Source: Paraspadella gotoi
Taxonomy: Eukaryota > Chaetognatha
Reading direction: 5' to 3'
Length of the DNA: 64,000 nt
Assembly (NCBI GenBank): GCA_051294375.1
Contig: CM119263.1
Span: 31,727,476-31,791,475, forward strand
Shown here: positions 1-10,554 of the stretch, piece by piece
Position numbering within the stretch: position 1 is the first letter of the stretch
Layout: each line of letters starts with the position of its first letter
Translations under genes and position numbers: made by a program
Notes under the pieces: generated by a model
The model's input: only the letters and a program-made list of their open reading frames with translations
What the model was told of the DNA's origin: nothing
Database searches by the model: none

Positions 1-167
1 TTCTCTTCTGTCTCTCTTTCTGTCTATCTTTTTCTCTATTTCTTTTCTCCATTGGGCTCTTTCTGTATTTTTAGAATTAAAATTTTTAAGTGAAAAAAAA
101 ACAATAAAAGAATAAACTTAGTAGAGAAAAGCAAACTTTTTATAATGTTTTACAACGAATTTATTTG

Positions 168-222
168 AAATAGATACGGACATGTTTCGGCTTGTTATTT
201 CAAGCCTTCATCAGCGTTTGAC
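168..222 (-). ncRNA. Hammerhead ribozyme motif (left arm)
   Basis: Read on the minus strand, this stretch has the core CTGATGA (208-214), a six-pair stem II (GGCTTG/CAAGCC), GAAA (185-188), a two-pair helix III from the self-complementary ACATGT, cleavage base C at 179, and a three-pair start of helix I (ACG/CGT). All catalytic-core bases are present. It is the mirror copy of the plus-strand motif at 476-530. Confidence 0.75.
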
Positions 223-475
223 AATTTGAAATACAATTTTAACATAAGAAGAGTGAGTGAGAGAGAGAGAGAAAGAGAGAGAGTAAAAGTGTTCCAACAA
301 AGTGATGAGACAGGATAGTGGTCAGATTTGAGGACAGGTTGAAGGTGAGGTGGGGTGAGTTGTGAAAAGAAGTGAAACTTGTTAGATAGAGAGAGAACCT
401 AGGCAATGTTAGAAAACTTTTACCCTCTCTCTCTCTTTCTCTCACACTCTTCTTATGCACAAATTTTATTTCAAA

Positions 476-530
476 TTGTCAAACGCTGATGAAGGCTTGA
501 AATAACAAGCCGAAACATGTCCGTATCTAT
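476..530 (+). ncRNA. Hammerhead ribozyme motif (right arm)
   Basis: The conserved core CTGATGA lies at 486-492. Stem II pairs GGCTTG (494-499) with CAAGCC (506-511) around a six-base loop. GAAA is at 512-515. Helix III is only A515-T520 and C516-G519 with a two-base loop. The predicted cleavage is after C521 (a GUC site), and helix I starts with A483 C484 G485 pairing C522 G523 T524. This is type I topology with minimal helix III, as in Penelope-like elements, where cleavage is thought to favour dimers. Activity is inferred, not shown. Confidence 0.8.
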
Positions 531-766
531 TTAAAATAAATTCGTTGTAAAACATAAAACTTTGCTTTTCTCTACTAACAAACAAACAACGAAAAAAGAA
601 AGGATTATTACATCAAGAAAAAACTTTAAAAAAAATAAAAGAAGAGAAAGAAAATGAAAAAATAAAAAAATTGTGTAACTTTTTTGAATTAATCTTGATT
701 TGGGTTTTAAAGTCGCTCAACGATTTTTTGTTCCATTTAAAGGAAAAAATAGAGAAAATTTGTGAC

Positions 767-935
767 GTCAAACTGATGTTAAAATGATGTTAAACTGATG
801 TTAAAAATGATGTTAAAATGATGTTAAAAATGATTTCAAAATGATGTTAAAATGATGTTAAAATGATGTTTAAAATAATGTTAAAATGATGTTAAAATGA
901 TGTTAAAATGTTGTTAAAAATGTTTTAAATGACTT
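767..935. repeat. 11-bp tandem repeat (GATGTTAAAAT)n
   Basis: About 14 imperfect copies of GATGTTAAAAT, with some units read as AAACTGATGTT. No gene lies between here and position 1000. Confidence 0.85.
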
Positions 936-1024
936 CAAAAAATTTATTCTAGAATTCGATTTCTATTATGCTTAAACTTTTTTGATTGATAACTTAAACC
1001 AAATTTCAATTTTAGCTAAAATGT

Positions 1025-1432
1025 CCTCTTCCCTCTCTTTTCTATTCTCTCTATCCTCTTTCCTCTCTCTTCTCTCTTTTCTATTCCCTCTCTTTCCTCT
1101 CAATCCTTTTTCCTCTCTCTTCTCTCTTTTCTCGTCCCTCTGTATCTTCTCTTTCCTCTTCCTTCTCTTTTCTCTTTTTTCTATCTCCTCTCTATCCTCT
1201 TCCCTCTCTCTTTTCTTTCCTCTTTCCTCTCTCTCTTCTCTCTTTTCTATTCTCTCTTTCTCATCTCAATCCTCTTTTCTCTCTCTCCTCTCTATCTTCT
1301 TCCCTCTCTCTCATCTCTATCCTCTTCCCTCTCTCTCTCGTCTCTATCATATTACCTCTCTCACTTCTCTATTCTCTTCCCTCTCTCTCCTCTCTCTCCA
1401 TTTCCTCTTCTCCATTTATCTCCTCAATTCCT
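1025..1432. repeat. Pyrimidine-rich minisatellite
   Basis: Irregular CCTCTTTCCTCTCTCTTCTC-type units make an almost pure C/T strand of about 400 bp. The 150-residue open frame across it is Leu/Ser/Phe-only low complexity and is not a credible protein. Confidence 0.85.
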
Positions 1433-1768
1433 AAACCTGTTTTGTATCGATTCGACTCGAATCTAAATGTTTTGATGTTGAATTGAAAAAAATGATTGGA
1501 TAAAGTATGAAATGATTAAATGTAGTGGAAAATGTTTAAATGAGCAATAAAAATAACATAAAATAGTAAAAAAAGTTTTGATCCATTCTTGAGTAATTGG
1601 CGTTCAAAGCTAAAGGGGACGAACGGACAGGCAGACTGACCGACAAAGTGAATTGTCGAGCCGGGATATGCTGTAATCAGATCCAGCTAATAATTATGTC
1701 AAAAACATTGAGAAATAACATTATAATTAGTTTTACGACCAACCTGGAAAGCCTGTTTCTTGTTTTTA

Positions 1769-1890
1769 GTCGGATCTGCTTGTCAGCAGATTCCGACTCT
1801 ATAATTAACTTTGTCGGTCCGTCGGTCCCACCCCAAATTCTTGTCGGTATATCATTTTTATCATATCAGAAACTAGAATTATGATAAATT
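1769..1890 (+). repeat. Dispersed repeat family A, copy 1
   Basis: The block from GTCGGATCTGC through TTGTCGGTCC to TTATGATAAATTATGCAAAA recurs at 3262-3375 (reverse), 11063-11186 and 21142-21268 (reverse; the last is the palindrome copy of the third). The start has a small palindrome (TCGGATCTGC...GCAGATTCCGA). It is probably part of a mobile element; no coding sequence is seen. A (TGTC)n run follows at 1905-1950. Confidence 0.7.
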
Positions 1891-1974
1891 ATGCAAAAAA
1901 ATAATGTCTGTCTGTCTGTCTGTCCGTCTGTCCGTCTGTCCGTCTGTCCCTATTTTGAATGGGATTTTGGATGC

Positions 1975-2248
1975 CAAATCCAGAAAAGGAACAATACCTT
2001 CTGGAAGAGGAAAAGAAGGTTCCAGAAGAGGAAGAGGAGGATTCCGGAGGAGGAAACTGGCTTCGTCTACTTGCCCATTATAAATAGCCTCTGTTTCTGC
2101 TTTGATTCACTGTCTGAAAATTGACACTGTCTTCATGTCTATATTCTGAGAATAAAATTCCACTTTGGTTTCATATAGAAATCTCTGTCTACTTACATAA
2201 ATGTGGTGGCAGCGGTGGGATTCGAACCCATGCCTCCGAAGAGACTGG
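1975..2248 (+). mobile_element. LTR-like fragment with tRNA-Leu primer-site sequence
   Basis: A promoter-like TATAAATAG (2079-2087), a poly(A) signal AATAAA (2151-2156) and, shortly after, a segment (2204-2248) complementary to the 3' half of a eukaryotic tRNA-Leu(AAG type) including its CCA end (TGGTGGCAGCGG at the start). The order TATA, AATAAA, then TGG plus tRNA complement is that of a 5' LTR followed by a primer-binding site. The complement is about 44 nt, far longer than the usual 18 nt. No gag or pol follows. A tRNA-half-derived SINE is the alternative. Confidence 0.5.
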
Positions 2249-2433
2249 TGAAATGAAATTTCATGTGTGGGTAGGAAAGTATGTAATTAAGCTGGATAAA
2301 ATTCTTTGATGATATCGTAGGAGTGAAAAAGAGTTTAAATTATAAAACCAAAAGACACATTTATTTAAACTTTTAAAAATTTATCTCTCTATATTTCTCT
2401 TGATTGATTAATTGATTGTTGATTGATTGATTT

Positions 2434-2465
<32 letters not shown>

Positions 2466-2825
2466 GTGGTTAATTTGGTTAGATACAAGTTGAAAAAAAT
2501 GATGCAAGTTGAAAAAATGATGCAAGTTGAAAAAAATGATGCCAGTTGAAAAAAATGATGCAAGTTGAAAAAATGATGCAAGTTGAAAACAAAGCAAGTT
2601 GAAAGAATGAAGCAAGTTAAAAAAATGATGCAATGTAAATTTGAAAAATGATGGGAGTTAATAAAATGATGCGAGTTAAAAAAATGATGCAGGTTAAAAA
2701 AATGATTTGTACCTTATTTGTAATTATTTCTACTATAGTATTTATTTATTTATTTATTTATTTTTTATTTAGCTGATTACCACTTAATTATCGTGGGCAG
2801 ATCCGACACTGTTTGCTCAAATTTG
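2249..2825. repeat. Dispersed repeat family D, copy 1, with an 18-bp VNTR
   Basis: Matches 33600-34060 over the whole length: a leader with GTGTGGGTAGGAAAGTATGT, a (TTGA)n run (2400-2466), about 12 units of an 18-19 bp repeat (GCAAGTTGAAAAAAATGAT, 2488-2705), and an end block with GGCAGATCCGACA (about 2797) followed by TTTGCTCAAA. The element has no obvious coding content. Confidence 0.75.
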
Positions 2826-3261
2826 TTTTTATCAAATGTTATCATTCTCTAAAATTAAAAGATGTTTGTAATTCTCCCGCCGCGAGGGGAACAATCTCCT
2901 TTAGTTAAGCCCAAACGGTTTCAATAAAATTCTATTTTCAATTTCTTTCTTTTTTTTTATCTTTTTAATTTTCAATATTCAAGACTCGAATTCGAGGCAA
3001 AAACCGTAAAAATTAATTTGACGCCATTTTGAATTTTGAAAAGAAAAAAAAACTGAATTCGAAATAATTTTTTTTGGGGGAAAATACAGCATTTAAGGAA
3101 AAACTCATGGATTTCTATGGTTGAAATCAGGAAGAGATTTTATTCTGAGATTTTATTCTGAGATCGCCCGAGTCTCCGAACGATTTGCTTTTGGTGGCTT
3201 GATACTCCTGCGATGTCAGTGAGGCACAATTTAAAAGAATTGTAAAGTACAGGGAAAATAA
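2826..3261. other. No recognisable feature
   Basis: AT-rich DNA without a convincing open frame, RNA gene or tandem repeat. Confidence 0.6.
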
Positions 3262-3375
3262 TTCGATGTTCTGATATGATAATAATTATTTACCAACAAG
3301 ATTTTGAGGTGGAACCGACGGACCGACAAAGTGAATAATAGAGTCGGAATCTGCGATAAGCAGACCCGACTAAAA
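3262..3375 (-). repeat. Dispersed repeat family A, copy 2
   Basis: Reverse-orientation match to the block at 1769-1890, including GACCGACAAAGT and AGAGTCGGAATCTGC. Confidence 0.7.
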
Positions 3376-3454
3376 TGAGAGAGACAGAAATTATTGTGAG
3401 AGTTGGTGAACGGAAACTCGTGAACCAGTGAACTGGGGTTTTTTCTGAAAGATG

Positions 3455-3790
3455 GTGAAGAGGAGGAGAAGGAGAAGGAGGTGGAGAAAGATGGGGAGGA
3501 GGAGAAGGAGGAAGAGGAGGAGGTGAATCGAATCTTGTTCTTTTCTCAAGGAAAATTAACTGGGGAAGAAAAAGGTAAAACGAGATAAAAAGGAAAGAAA
3601 TAAATTAATGAAAGAAGAGGAAGAAAGGAGAAAAAAGTAAGGAAAGGACATAGAGAAATAAACGGATGAAAGGACATAAAGAGAGAAAGGGAGGAAAGGA
3701 CAGAGAGAAAGAAAGGGAGAAATGGACATAGAGGAAGATAAGACAAAAAAAGGGAGGAAAGGAAAGGAAAGAAAATGGAGAACATGAACG
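3455..3790. repeat. Purine-rich low-complexity tract
   Basis: GGAGAAGGAGG-type units (3465-3530) followed by irregular GAAAGGA-rich sequence containing copies of AAAGGACATAGAGA. Minus-strand open frames here are Phe/Ser/Leu-only repeat translations. Confidence 0.75.
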
Positions 3791-3883
3791 GTTGCGGTGT
3801 GGCATACGTGAATCAATCGTCAAATTTATTTTGATTCATTTTCATTCATTTTCATTCACGAAGTCAATTTCACAATGAAAGTG

Positions 3884-3884
<1 letters not shown>

Positions 3885-3942
<58 letters not shown>
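3885..3942. repeat. (GA)n microsatellite
   Basis: About 58 bp of uninterrupted GA. Confidence 0.95.
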
Positions 3943-3944
<2 letters not shown>

Positions 3945-4237
3945 CACTTTCTCTTTTTCAATTTTGGATCCGTGAAAAAAACCAAGTCTTCACACTCTAC
4001 CGCAACATTTTCGTGATTTTTGTGAATAATTTAGACTCACGACTTCATTTTTTGGTGAATTTTTCACGAATTTATAATGAACTCAGTCGCTATATTTGTC
4101 GAGTTTTACTTTGAAAAGTGTCACTGTGTTTGTCTATCTGTCAATTAAAAAAGTTAAAACTTCTTTTTTTAAACTAATAGCTTATAAAAAACCTCCTTCG
4201 CTTTGTTTCGCTTTGCTACACGATACTGCCTGTTGCC

Positions 4238-4250
4238 ACTCTCTCTCTCT

Positions 4251-4334
<84 letters not shown>

Positions 4335-4342
4335 TTCTCTCG
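4238..4342. repeat. (CT)n microsatellite
   Basis: About 100 bp of CT with a few TCC and TTCT interruptions. T-rich sequence follows to about 4500. Confidence 0.95.
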
Positions 4343-4696
4343 ACTGGAAATGTTTTCCGTCTCGCTTTTCTTTTCATCTTTTACTTCATCTCATTTTTCT
4401 GGTTTCTACTTTTTATTATTTTTTTTCGCTTTTTCGTTTTTTTCTTTTTTTTTCTATTTTATTTTTTCCTTATTTTTCTTGGTTTTCCTTTATTTATGAT
4501 TGTATTTCTTTATTTCATTACTTATCGCAAGAATTTTCGTTCTATCTTTTGAAATCTAATTATAATTGATCGTTCGCTTTTTTTAACAAAAATAACTAAA
4601 AATTAAGAACCATTGAAAAACTAGCAATAGTTTTTTTAAAGGGAAGCATTTTAAAGTTAATTTTGATTTAAATATTAAAAATGTAGAAAATTTGTG

Positions 4697-4970
4697 GATA
4701 AGGTGCTAAGTGGGTTGAAGACTACTACCAGTAACTTCTATGTCTCCTCAGCAGCCATGTTACGGGTCCTGGGCTTGGAACCAGGCCTGAGGGTTTTCCT
4801 CGCCCCAAGGCGGTTTACGTTCGTCCTCACTCCTCACGCTTCCCGCTGGGTTGGGATTGGAGCCGGAATCTAGTGGTCATGAGCTGATGGCTTTACACAA
4901 TGAGCAACCGGGTCAGGACTGAAGGTGTCAAGCTTATAGACGGGGTGAACTTAGGCAATGCCCGACTACA
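4697..4970 (+). repeat. Dispersed repeat family B, copy 1
   Basis: The block GGTCCTGGGCTTGGAACCAGG ... AAGGCGGTTTACG (about 4757-4830) recurs in reverse at 45062-45203. Its 3' part (GTGTCAAG...GGTGAACTTAGGCAATG) recurs at 6135-6178. It is GC-richer than its surroundings and looks like a short interspersed element; a clear tRNA head was not found. Confidence 0.65.
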
Positions 4971-5256
4971 AATATATCATTTAAAAAATTTTGGTGTAAA
5001 AATACAGCAACATTTTGCAGTTAAGAACTGCAACTGTTGAACTGAGCATATGTATTATTGTTTACATTATGTCAGTTTTACTATTGTTATTATTATTCAG
5101 TTAATATTGCTAAGAATTTAGAATGTGTTTTTAATCATTGAAAAAGGATTAACTAACTAAGTTTTTCTACTTTGATATATTTTTTAACAAATAAAAACAT
5201 CAGACTTTTTTTAGTTTAATCAGGGATTAACCTTTTAAATAATCAGCCATGTCAAG

Positions 5257-5259
<3 letters not shown>

Positions 5260-5303
<44 letters not shown>

Positions 5304-5335
5304 CTCTCTCTCTCTCTCTCTCTCTCTATCTCGCT
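5260..5335. repeat. (CT)n microsatellite
   Basis: Two CT runs separated by CTACT. A GA-rich patch follows at 5394-5422, and (AAATA)-like A/T repeats fill 5530-5660. Confidence 0.9.
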
Positions 5336-5789
5336 CGCGCATCTCTATAACAATCCCCGCCAATCCGATTGTTTCTCCCACTCGCTGCCTCCAGAGAGAG
5401 TGAGAGAGTGAGAGAGAGAGAGAAATGCAAAAAAGAAAGAAAGAAATAAATAATGAAAAAGAAAAAAAGATGCATTATTCAGGAGACGAAAAATAAAAGA
5501 CTGAAATTGTGGAAGAAAAAAAAAAATAAAAAAGAAAATTAAAAAGAAAAATAAATAGAAAAGAATAAAATAAATAAATAATAAATAAATAAAATAAATA
5601 AATTATAAAATAAATTGAAAAGAATAAAATAAATATTAAATAATAAATAAATGTAAAAGAATGTGCGACGGAAAATAGTAAAAAGAAACCAAAAAATACT
5701 ATATATATTCTTTGGTTTTCTATTCATTACAAACGAGACGAGATGGATTATAAATTTTCAAAAATAAATGACGTTTGTGGTAGATGACT

Positions 5790-5953
<164 letters not shown>

Positions 5954-6134
5954 GGCGCGCCCATTCAACTAGAAATCTCCCGGAAATTTTGTCTGGTTTT
6001 CTTTTTTTTTCTCGTTTTACTTTCAAGTTTAACATTATCATTATATATATTAAACTTTTTCAATTCGTTTTTAAATTAAGTTTAATTTAATCTATAAAAA
6101 ATTGAAAGACTACTTGATTTATAATATCAGAAAG

Positions 6135-6288
6135 TGTCAAGATTATAGGCAAGGTGAACTTAGGCAATGTCCGAAAACACAGCTATACAACACAAGGTTG
6201 AAAATTACTCTGTGTCATCGTTTTCAAGTTGAAATAGAAGACGACGGTAAAGACAACGATAACGACGACGACGACGACGACGACGACT
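6135..6288. repeat. Family B fragment and (GAC)n at the palindrome edge
   Basis: Positions 6135-6178 match the 3' part of family B. A (GAC)n run at 6262-6287 lies immediately outside the left end of the giant inverted repeat. Confidence 0.65.
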
Positions 6289-6375
6289 AGAAACCATTGA
6301 TCAGTGAGAAGAAAAGTGAATGAATGATTAAAGAAAATTAAACGGAATTAAATTGAGGGAGAGAAGAGAGTGTGT

Positions 6376-6380
6376 GTGTT

Positions 6381-6419
<39 letters not shown>

Positions 6420-6421
6420 AG
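6376..6421. repeat. (GT)n(GA)n compound microsatellite
   Basis: A short GT run joined to GA. The sequence from 6425 to 6900 is AT-rich with no gene seen. Confidence 0.85.
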
Positions 6422-6899
6422 AGAGTATCAATTTTTTTCGGGTTTTGCCTTTTAGTCGAAATCATGAATTATCAAAAAAAAAAAAAAAAAAGAAAAAAAC
6501 AGATTTGACGTGAAAGGAAATTTTAAAGGACAAAATCGTGCATAAATTTTTTGCATCAAATCAAATCTTTACAAAATCGTAATAAACCCTCTTTTATTTT
6601 TTTTTCTGTTCTGTGTTCATATTTCCATCTCTTTGCTTAACTTTTTTGGCTCTCTTTCCCTAAAGCTTCCCATTTCTGTATCCGAATCCCCAAATTTGAT
6701 TTTAATCCTAATATTTAAGCTTAAGCTGATACGAACCATGAACCTTAATCCATAATCATAAACCCTAGTGCATAATGCTAATCCTTAACCCAAATCCATA
6801 AACTTGAATAAAAGATATGAATTCCCAGTTTAAAATGAAATGAAGCCCTCTTGAAAAATATGCCTTCTTTCCCCCTTTATCTCATACTTTCTTCTTTTT

Positions 6900-7240
6900 A
6901 ATGAAAATTCTCTTTATATCTTCTCTTTCTTCTCTCTTCCATAATTTTCCCTTCTCTTCCCCTCTCTCTTCTTATTCTCTTCCCTCCCCTTCTCTCTCTC
7001 CTCCCTCTCTTTTCCTTCCTCCCTCCCTCTCCCTCCGTCCCCTTCTCCTTTCATCTCTCTCTCTTTTCTCCCCCTCTCCATCCATCTCTCTCCCTTCTTT
7101 GCCTCTCCCTCTCCCTTCGTCCCTCCCTTCCTCTCTTCTCCCCCTCTCCTTCCATCTCTTTCCCTTCTCTCCCCCTCCCTCCCTCTCTCTTTTCTCCCTC
7201 CCTCTCCCCCTCTCCCTCTCTCTCCCTCCCTCCCTCTCCG
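6900..7240. repeat. Pyrimidine-rich minisatellite
   Basis: About 340 bp of CTCCCTCCCTCTCC and CCATCTCTCTCCCTTC units. The Ser/Leu/Pro-only open frame is not a credible gene. Confidence 0.85.
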
Positions 7241-7297
7241 GGCGGATTTTCCTTATTTAAATATTTAAAGTTTGAATTTCCGTCTACATAAACGGTC

Positions 7298-7432
7298 GTT
7301 GTGGTCGTCGTCGTCGTCGTCGTCGTTGTTGTTAGCTCTGACGCAGTCAACCTTAGCCTCAATAAATATCATTATCGTCGTCATCATTATCATCATTATC
7401 ATTATCTTCAACGTTGTCATCATCATCATCAT
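7298..7432. repeat. (GTC)n and (ATC)n trinucleotide arrays
   Basis: GTCGTC repeats at about 7298-7331 and CATCATTATCATCATT-type repeats at about 7378-7432. The Val or Ser runs in the translated frames are repeat artefacts. Confidence 0.85.
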
Positions 7433-7654
7433 GATCACTTTATCAATAAATCCAAATTCCTCTCATTTTTATTGGCGTCATTTTTATTTTCAGTGACACA
7501 ATCATGAGTCAAAACCATCACAGACATCGATTCTCTTTGATGCCACATCCACCAGGAAATGCCATCTCCTCTTTTCCACCGTTGCCACTCCCACCCGACG
7601 TCAAGGACTCGAAACGAACGTCAAAACAAAACGAAAACTTTTGAAAATGCAAAT

Positions 7655-7657
<3 letters not shown>

Positions 7658-7708
<51 letters not shown>
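7658..7708. repeat. (GA)n microsatellite
   Basis: About 50 bp of GA. The right-arm counterpart is the (CT)n at 24642-24710. Confidence 0.9.
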
Positions 7709-7713
<5 letters not shown>

Positions 7714-7734
7714 ATAAAACATAGAGAATTAAAT

Positions 7735-8032
7735 TTTCATCAATTATCATTTATCATTTATCATTTATCAATTATCATTTATCAATTATCATTTATCAAT
7801 TATAAATTATCATTTATCATTTATCATTTATCATTTATCAATTATCATTTATCTATTATCATTTATCATTTATAATTTATCATTTATCTATTATCATTTA
7901 TCAATTATCATTTATCAATTATAAATTATCATTTATCAATTATCATTTATCATTTATCAATTGTCATTTATCTATTATCATTTAACATTTATCATTTATC
8001 TATTATCATTTATCATTTATCATTTATCAATT
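7735..8032. repeat. 7/14-bp AT-rich minisatellite
   Basis: About 40 units alternating TATCATT with TATCAAT or TATAAAT. Right-arm counterpart at 24320-24615. Confidence 0.9.
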
Positions 8033-8204
8033 CACTCGAGTTAATTTTAATTCGCCTCATTTTCACATTTATTCACTTTCATTATCTATTTCACTTCTCT
8101 TCTTTTCTCTTCTAAATATTTCCCTATCTTTTCTTCTCTTTTAAACATTTACCTATCTTTTCTTTTCTTCTAAATATTTACTTATCTTTTCTCTCTCTCT
8201 CTTT

Positions 8205-8208
8205 CACC

Positions 8209-8269
<61 letters not shown>

Positions 8270-8335
8270 CTCTCTCCATTAATTATCCTCCTCTCTCTCT
8301 CTCTCTCTTTCTTACTCTCTCTCTCTCTCTCCATT
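8205..8335. repeat. (CT)n arrays with CCATTAATTATCC spacers
   Basis: Three CT blocks separated by the same ATTAATTATCC spacer, suggesting tandem duplication of a CT-plus-spacer unit. A poly(T)-rich patch follows near 8418-8448. Confidence 0.85.
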
Positions 8336-8492
8336 AATTATCCTTTCATATGAAAGCAAAATGTCTCTTCTTCCATCAAAACTTTGACTTTCAAACCAAA
8401 AAATTCGACCTCAAACTTTTTTTCTTTTTTTCTTTTTTTCTTTTTTTAATTCGAATTTTTTTCCCTCCATCATTCTTACTGGATTAAAAATA

Positions 8493-8568
8493 CAGGATTA
8501 AGGGTTAGGGTTCAGGATTAGGTTAAGGATTGGGATTAGAATAGGAATTAGGGTTAGGGATTAAACCA
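8493..8568. repeat. Degenerate TTAGGG-like interstitial repeat
   Basis: Six or more imperfect GGATTAGGGTTAGGG-type units. Similar patches lie at 34985-35075 and 54555-54660, with a weaker one at 40670-40720. Confidence 0.6.
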
Positions 8569-8574
8569 ATCTGG

Positions 8575-8645
8575 GAAACCGAACAGAAATGGGGCACTCT
8601 CGGAAAAGAGAGACCAGAAATGGAGCACTCTCGGAGAAGAGAGCC
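8575..8645. repeat. Two units of a hairpin-bearing repeat
   Basis: Two copies of AGAAATGGGGCACTCTCGGA...AAGAGAG. Each unit contains a short inverted repeat (CTCTCGGA...AGAGAG). The same unit forms a longer array in reverse at 57155-57290. Confidence 0.65.
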
Positions 8646-8859
8646 GCACAAATGTCATCATAGATACTCGAACTATTTTCTTTTCCTTCAAAATATTTTT
8701 TGATGCTAAAATTGGAAAAAAATCCCATCGTATCTGATCTTCATTCCTACGTCGCACTTGTCAGACCCAAAATGACAAAAATGACAAAAAATGACAGAAA
8801 TATCAGAAAAGAGAAAAGACACGAAAGAAAAATCGGAAAAAAAGACAAAAGAAAAGAGA

Positions 8860-8998
8860 AAAAGAAAAGAAAAGAAAAGAAAAGAAAAGAAAAGAATAGA
8901 ATAGAATAGAATAGAATAGAATAGAATAGAATAGAATAGAATAGAATAGAATAGAAAAGAAAAGAAAAGAAAAGAAAAGAAAAGAAAAGAAAAGAAAA
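8860..8998. repeat. (GAAAA)n / (GAATA)n pentanucleotide array
   Basis: A block of AAAAG units, then AATAG units (8894-8955), then AAAAG units again: a microsatellite with an internal variant block. Phe/Leu/Tyr-only frames on the other strand are artefacts. Confidence 0.9.
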
Positions 8999-9299
8999 AA
9001 TGTGACCAGTTAACAATGTTGCGCAGCAGTGACTTTCTTTGTGTGAAGCAACTTCAAATGATCACGAGTCTATATAAGTCAGGAACATACCGTATAATAT
9101 ACAGATTGCATAACAAGCATCTTATGGTTTTTGGTTAACCACTAAAAGATTAACTTAAGTAAACAAGAAAAGCTGCCTTTGCTCTCCGATCTCCGAATAA
9201 GATGACTTTATAAATATATAAAACCTTACTTTCCTTTCTGCAAAGTATTATTTGAAATAACTCAGTATTACATGAATTATACCCCATTGATTGCTTGGA

Positions 9300-9378
9300 T
9301 ACCCGGACCGACCGACCGAAAATTAATTCATAGAATTGCTCCGCGAATACCATTCAAGTAAGTAGACAGGGATTTCAC
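9300..9378 (-). repeat. Dispersed repeat family C, copy 1
   Basis: On the minus strand: CTGTCTACTTACTTGAATGG, then ATTCGCGGAGCAATTCTATG and TCGGTCGGTCGG. Related blocks are at 41225-41290 and 44560-44690. The CTGTCTACTTAC part also ends the LTR-like piece near 2196. Confidence 0.55.
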
Positions 9379-9574
9379 GGCGCAATAAAAAAGAGGAAAA
9401 ATAAATAAATAAATATAAAAAGATGAACTCATTTTTTCATCAAGCAAAGACAAGCAGAGGTAAAGCTTGTGAGAAATGCTTGGCGCCAAAGAAATTTATG
9501 ATTTGTCATTGGAGGATTTGGAAAATCACCGACCGCTTGTCATGATTGCAACTCAACCAAAAAAAAAAATTGGG

Positions 9575-9640
9575 GAGGGCAGGATTCGAACTCGAGAACT
9601 TGATGTTAAAAAGGAATGCGATAGCGCAATCGGCCAAAAA
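9575..9640 (-). repeat. tRNA-like SINE head
   Basis: On the minus strand TTGGCCGATTGCG resembles an RNA polymerase III box A, and GAGTTCGAATCC, about 35 nt on, resembles box B; a poly(T) run follows. The T-stem does not pair well and no acceptor stem forms, so it is not a functional tRNA. The palindrome copy is at 22683-22755. Confidence 0.4.
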
Positions 9641-10075
9641 AATATTCAAAAAAGATGAAAATTTACTACTACAGTAACATTTAAATGCAAAATAGTTCCA
9701 AATTCGTAGTAAACAAATCAACCCAAGAGAAAAAAACGGGGAAAAAAATGAACAAAAGAGAAATATTTTCCCAGAACGCCCCATTTTATTTTATTTTCCC
9801 AGAACGCTCCATATTTAAGTTAAAGATTACTAAAACCATATTTAGAATATATTTCATATATTTCATTTCATATATTATGGTTAAAATTCTAGGATAATCT
9901 AACAGAAATGGGGAACTCTGGAAAAATAAAACCGAAAAAAGAAAATGAACAAAAGATTCAATTTTTTTTTTCAAATTTTTTTCTTTCGTCGAATCTAATT
10001 AATTCTTCGCCTCAAAGTTTATTTTGGCTATAAATGTATGAACAAGAAATTAGTTTCCCCTTGTCGCCTCTTTAC

Positions 10076-10078
<3 letters not shown>

Positions 10079-10143
<65 letters not shown>

Positions 10144-10201
10144 TTTTTGTGTCCCTCTTTTTGTTTCATTTTCTCTGTCTGTCTGTCTGTCTGTGTGTCT
10201 G

Positions 10202-10254
<53 letters not shown>

Positions 10255-10485
10255 CTCTTTATCTCTTTGTCTCTATTCCCCAGGTGGGCATAAATAATTT
10301 ATACATCTTGTGTATCTCTCTCTTTTCGTTTTTTTAATTTTTTTTATCTTATTTCTTTTATTTCTCTGCTTATCTCAGTTTCCAGTCAGGCATTTTTGAC
10401 TTTCCTCACATCTCTGTCTCTCTCTTTCTCTCTCTATCTCTCTCTCTCTTTCTCTCTCTCTCCTCCCATCTTTCATTCTCTCCCT
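10079..10485. repeat. (CT)n and (CTGT)n complex
   Basis: CT arrays at 10079-10145 and 10200-10245, a CTGT block at 10175-10205, and further CT-rich sequence to 10485. The long open frames are Ser/Leu-only. The right-arm counterpart has different array lengths. Confidence 0.9.
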
Positions 10486-10554
10486 TCTGGATCTCTTTGC
10501 GACGCGACAGGAAAACCAAAGATAAAAACATAAAACGCGTGCGCGAGAGAGAGA

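Larger units (their letters stand above)
119..578. repeat. Inverted repeat with a hammerhead motif in each arm
   Basis: The left arm (about 119-270) is the near-perfect reverse complement of the right arm (about 423-578), with a loop of about 150 bp. The arms include a shared end (AGTAGAGAAAAGCAAA at 120-135 and its complement near 562-577) and GA/CT runs at the inner ends. Each arm carries a complete hammerhead core. Hammerheads with a tiny helix III are known from Penelope-like retroelements and retrozymes, so this is probably a decayed or non-autonomous relative of those. No protein-coding part is visible. Confidence 0.75.

Noticed and set aside
9575-9640. Functional tRNA gene
   Set aside because: Box A and B likeness only; T-stem and acceptor stem do not pair.
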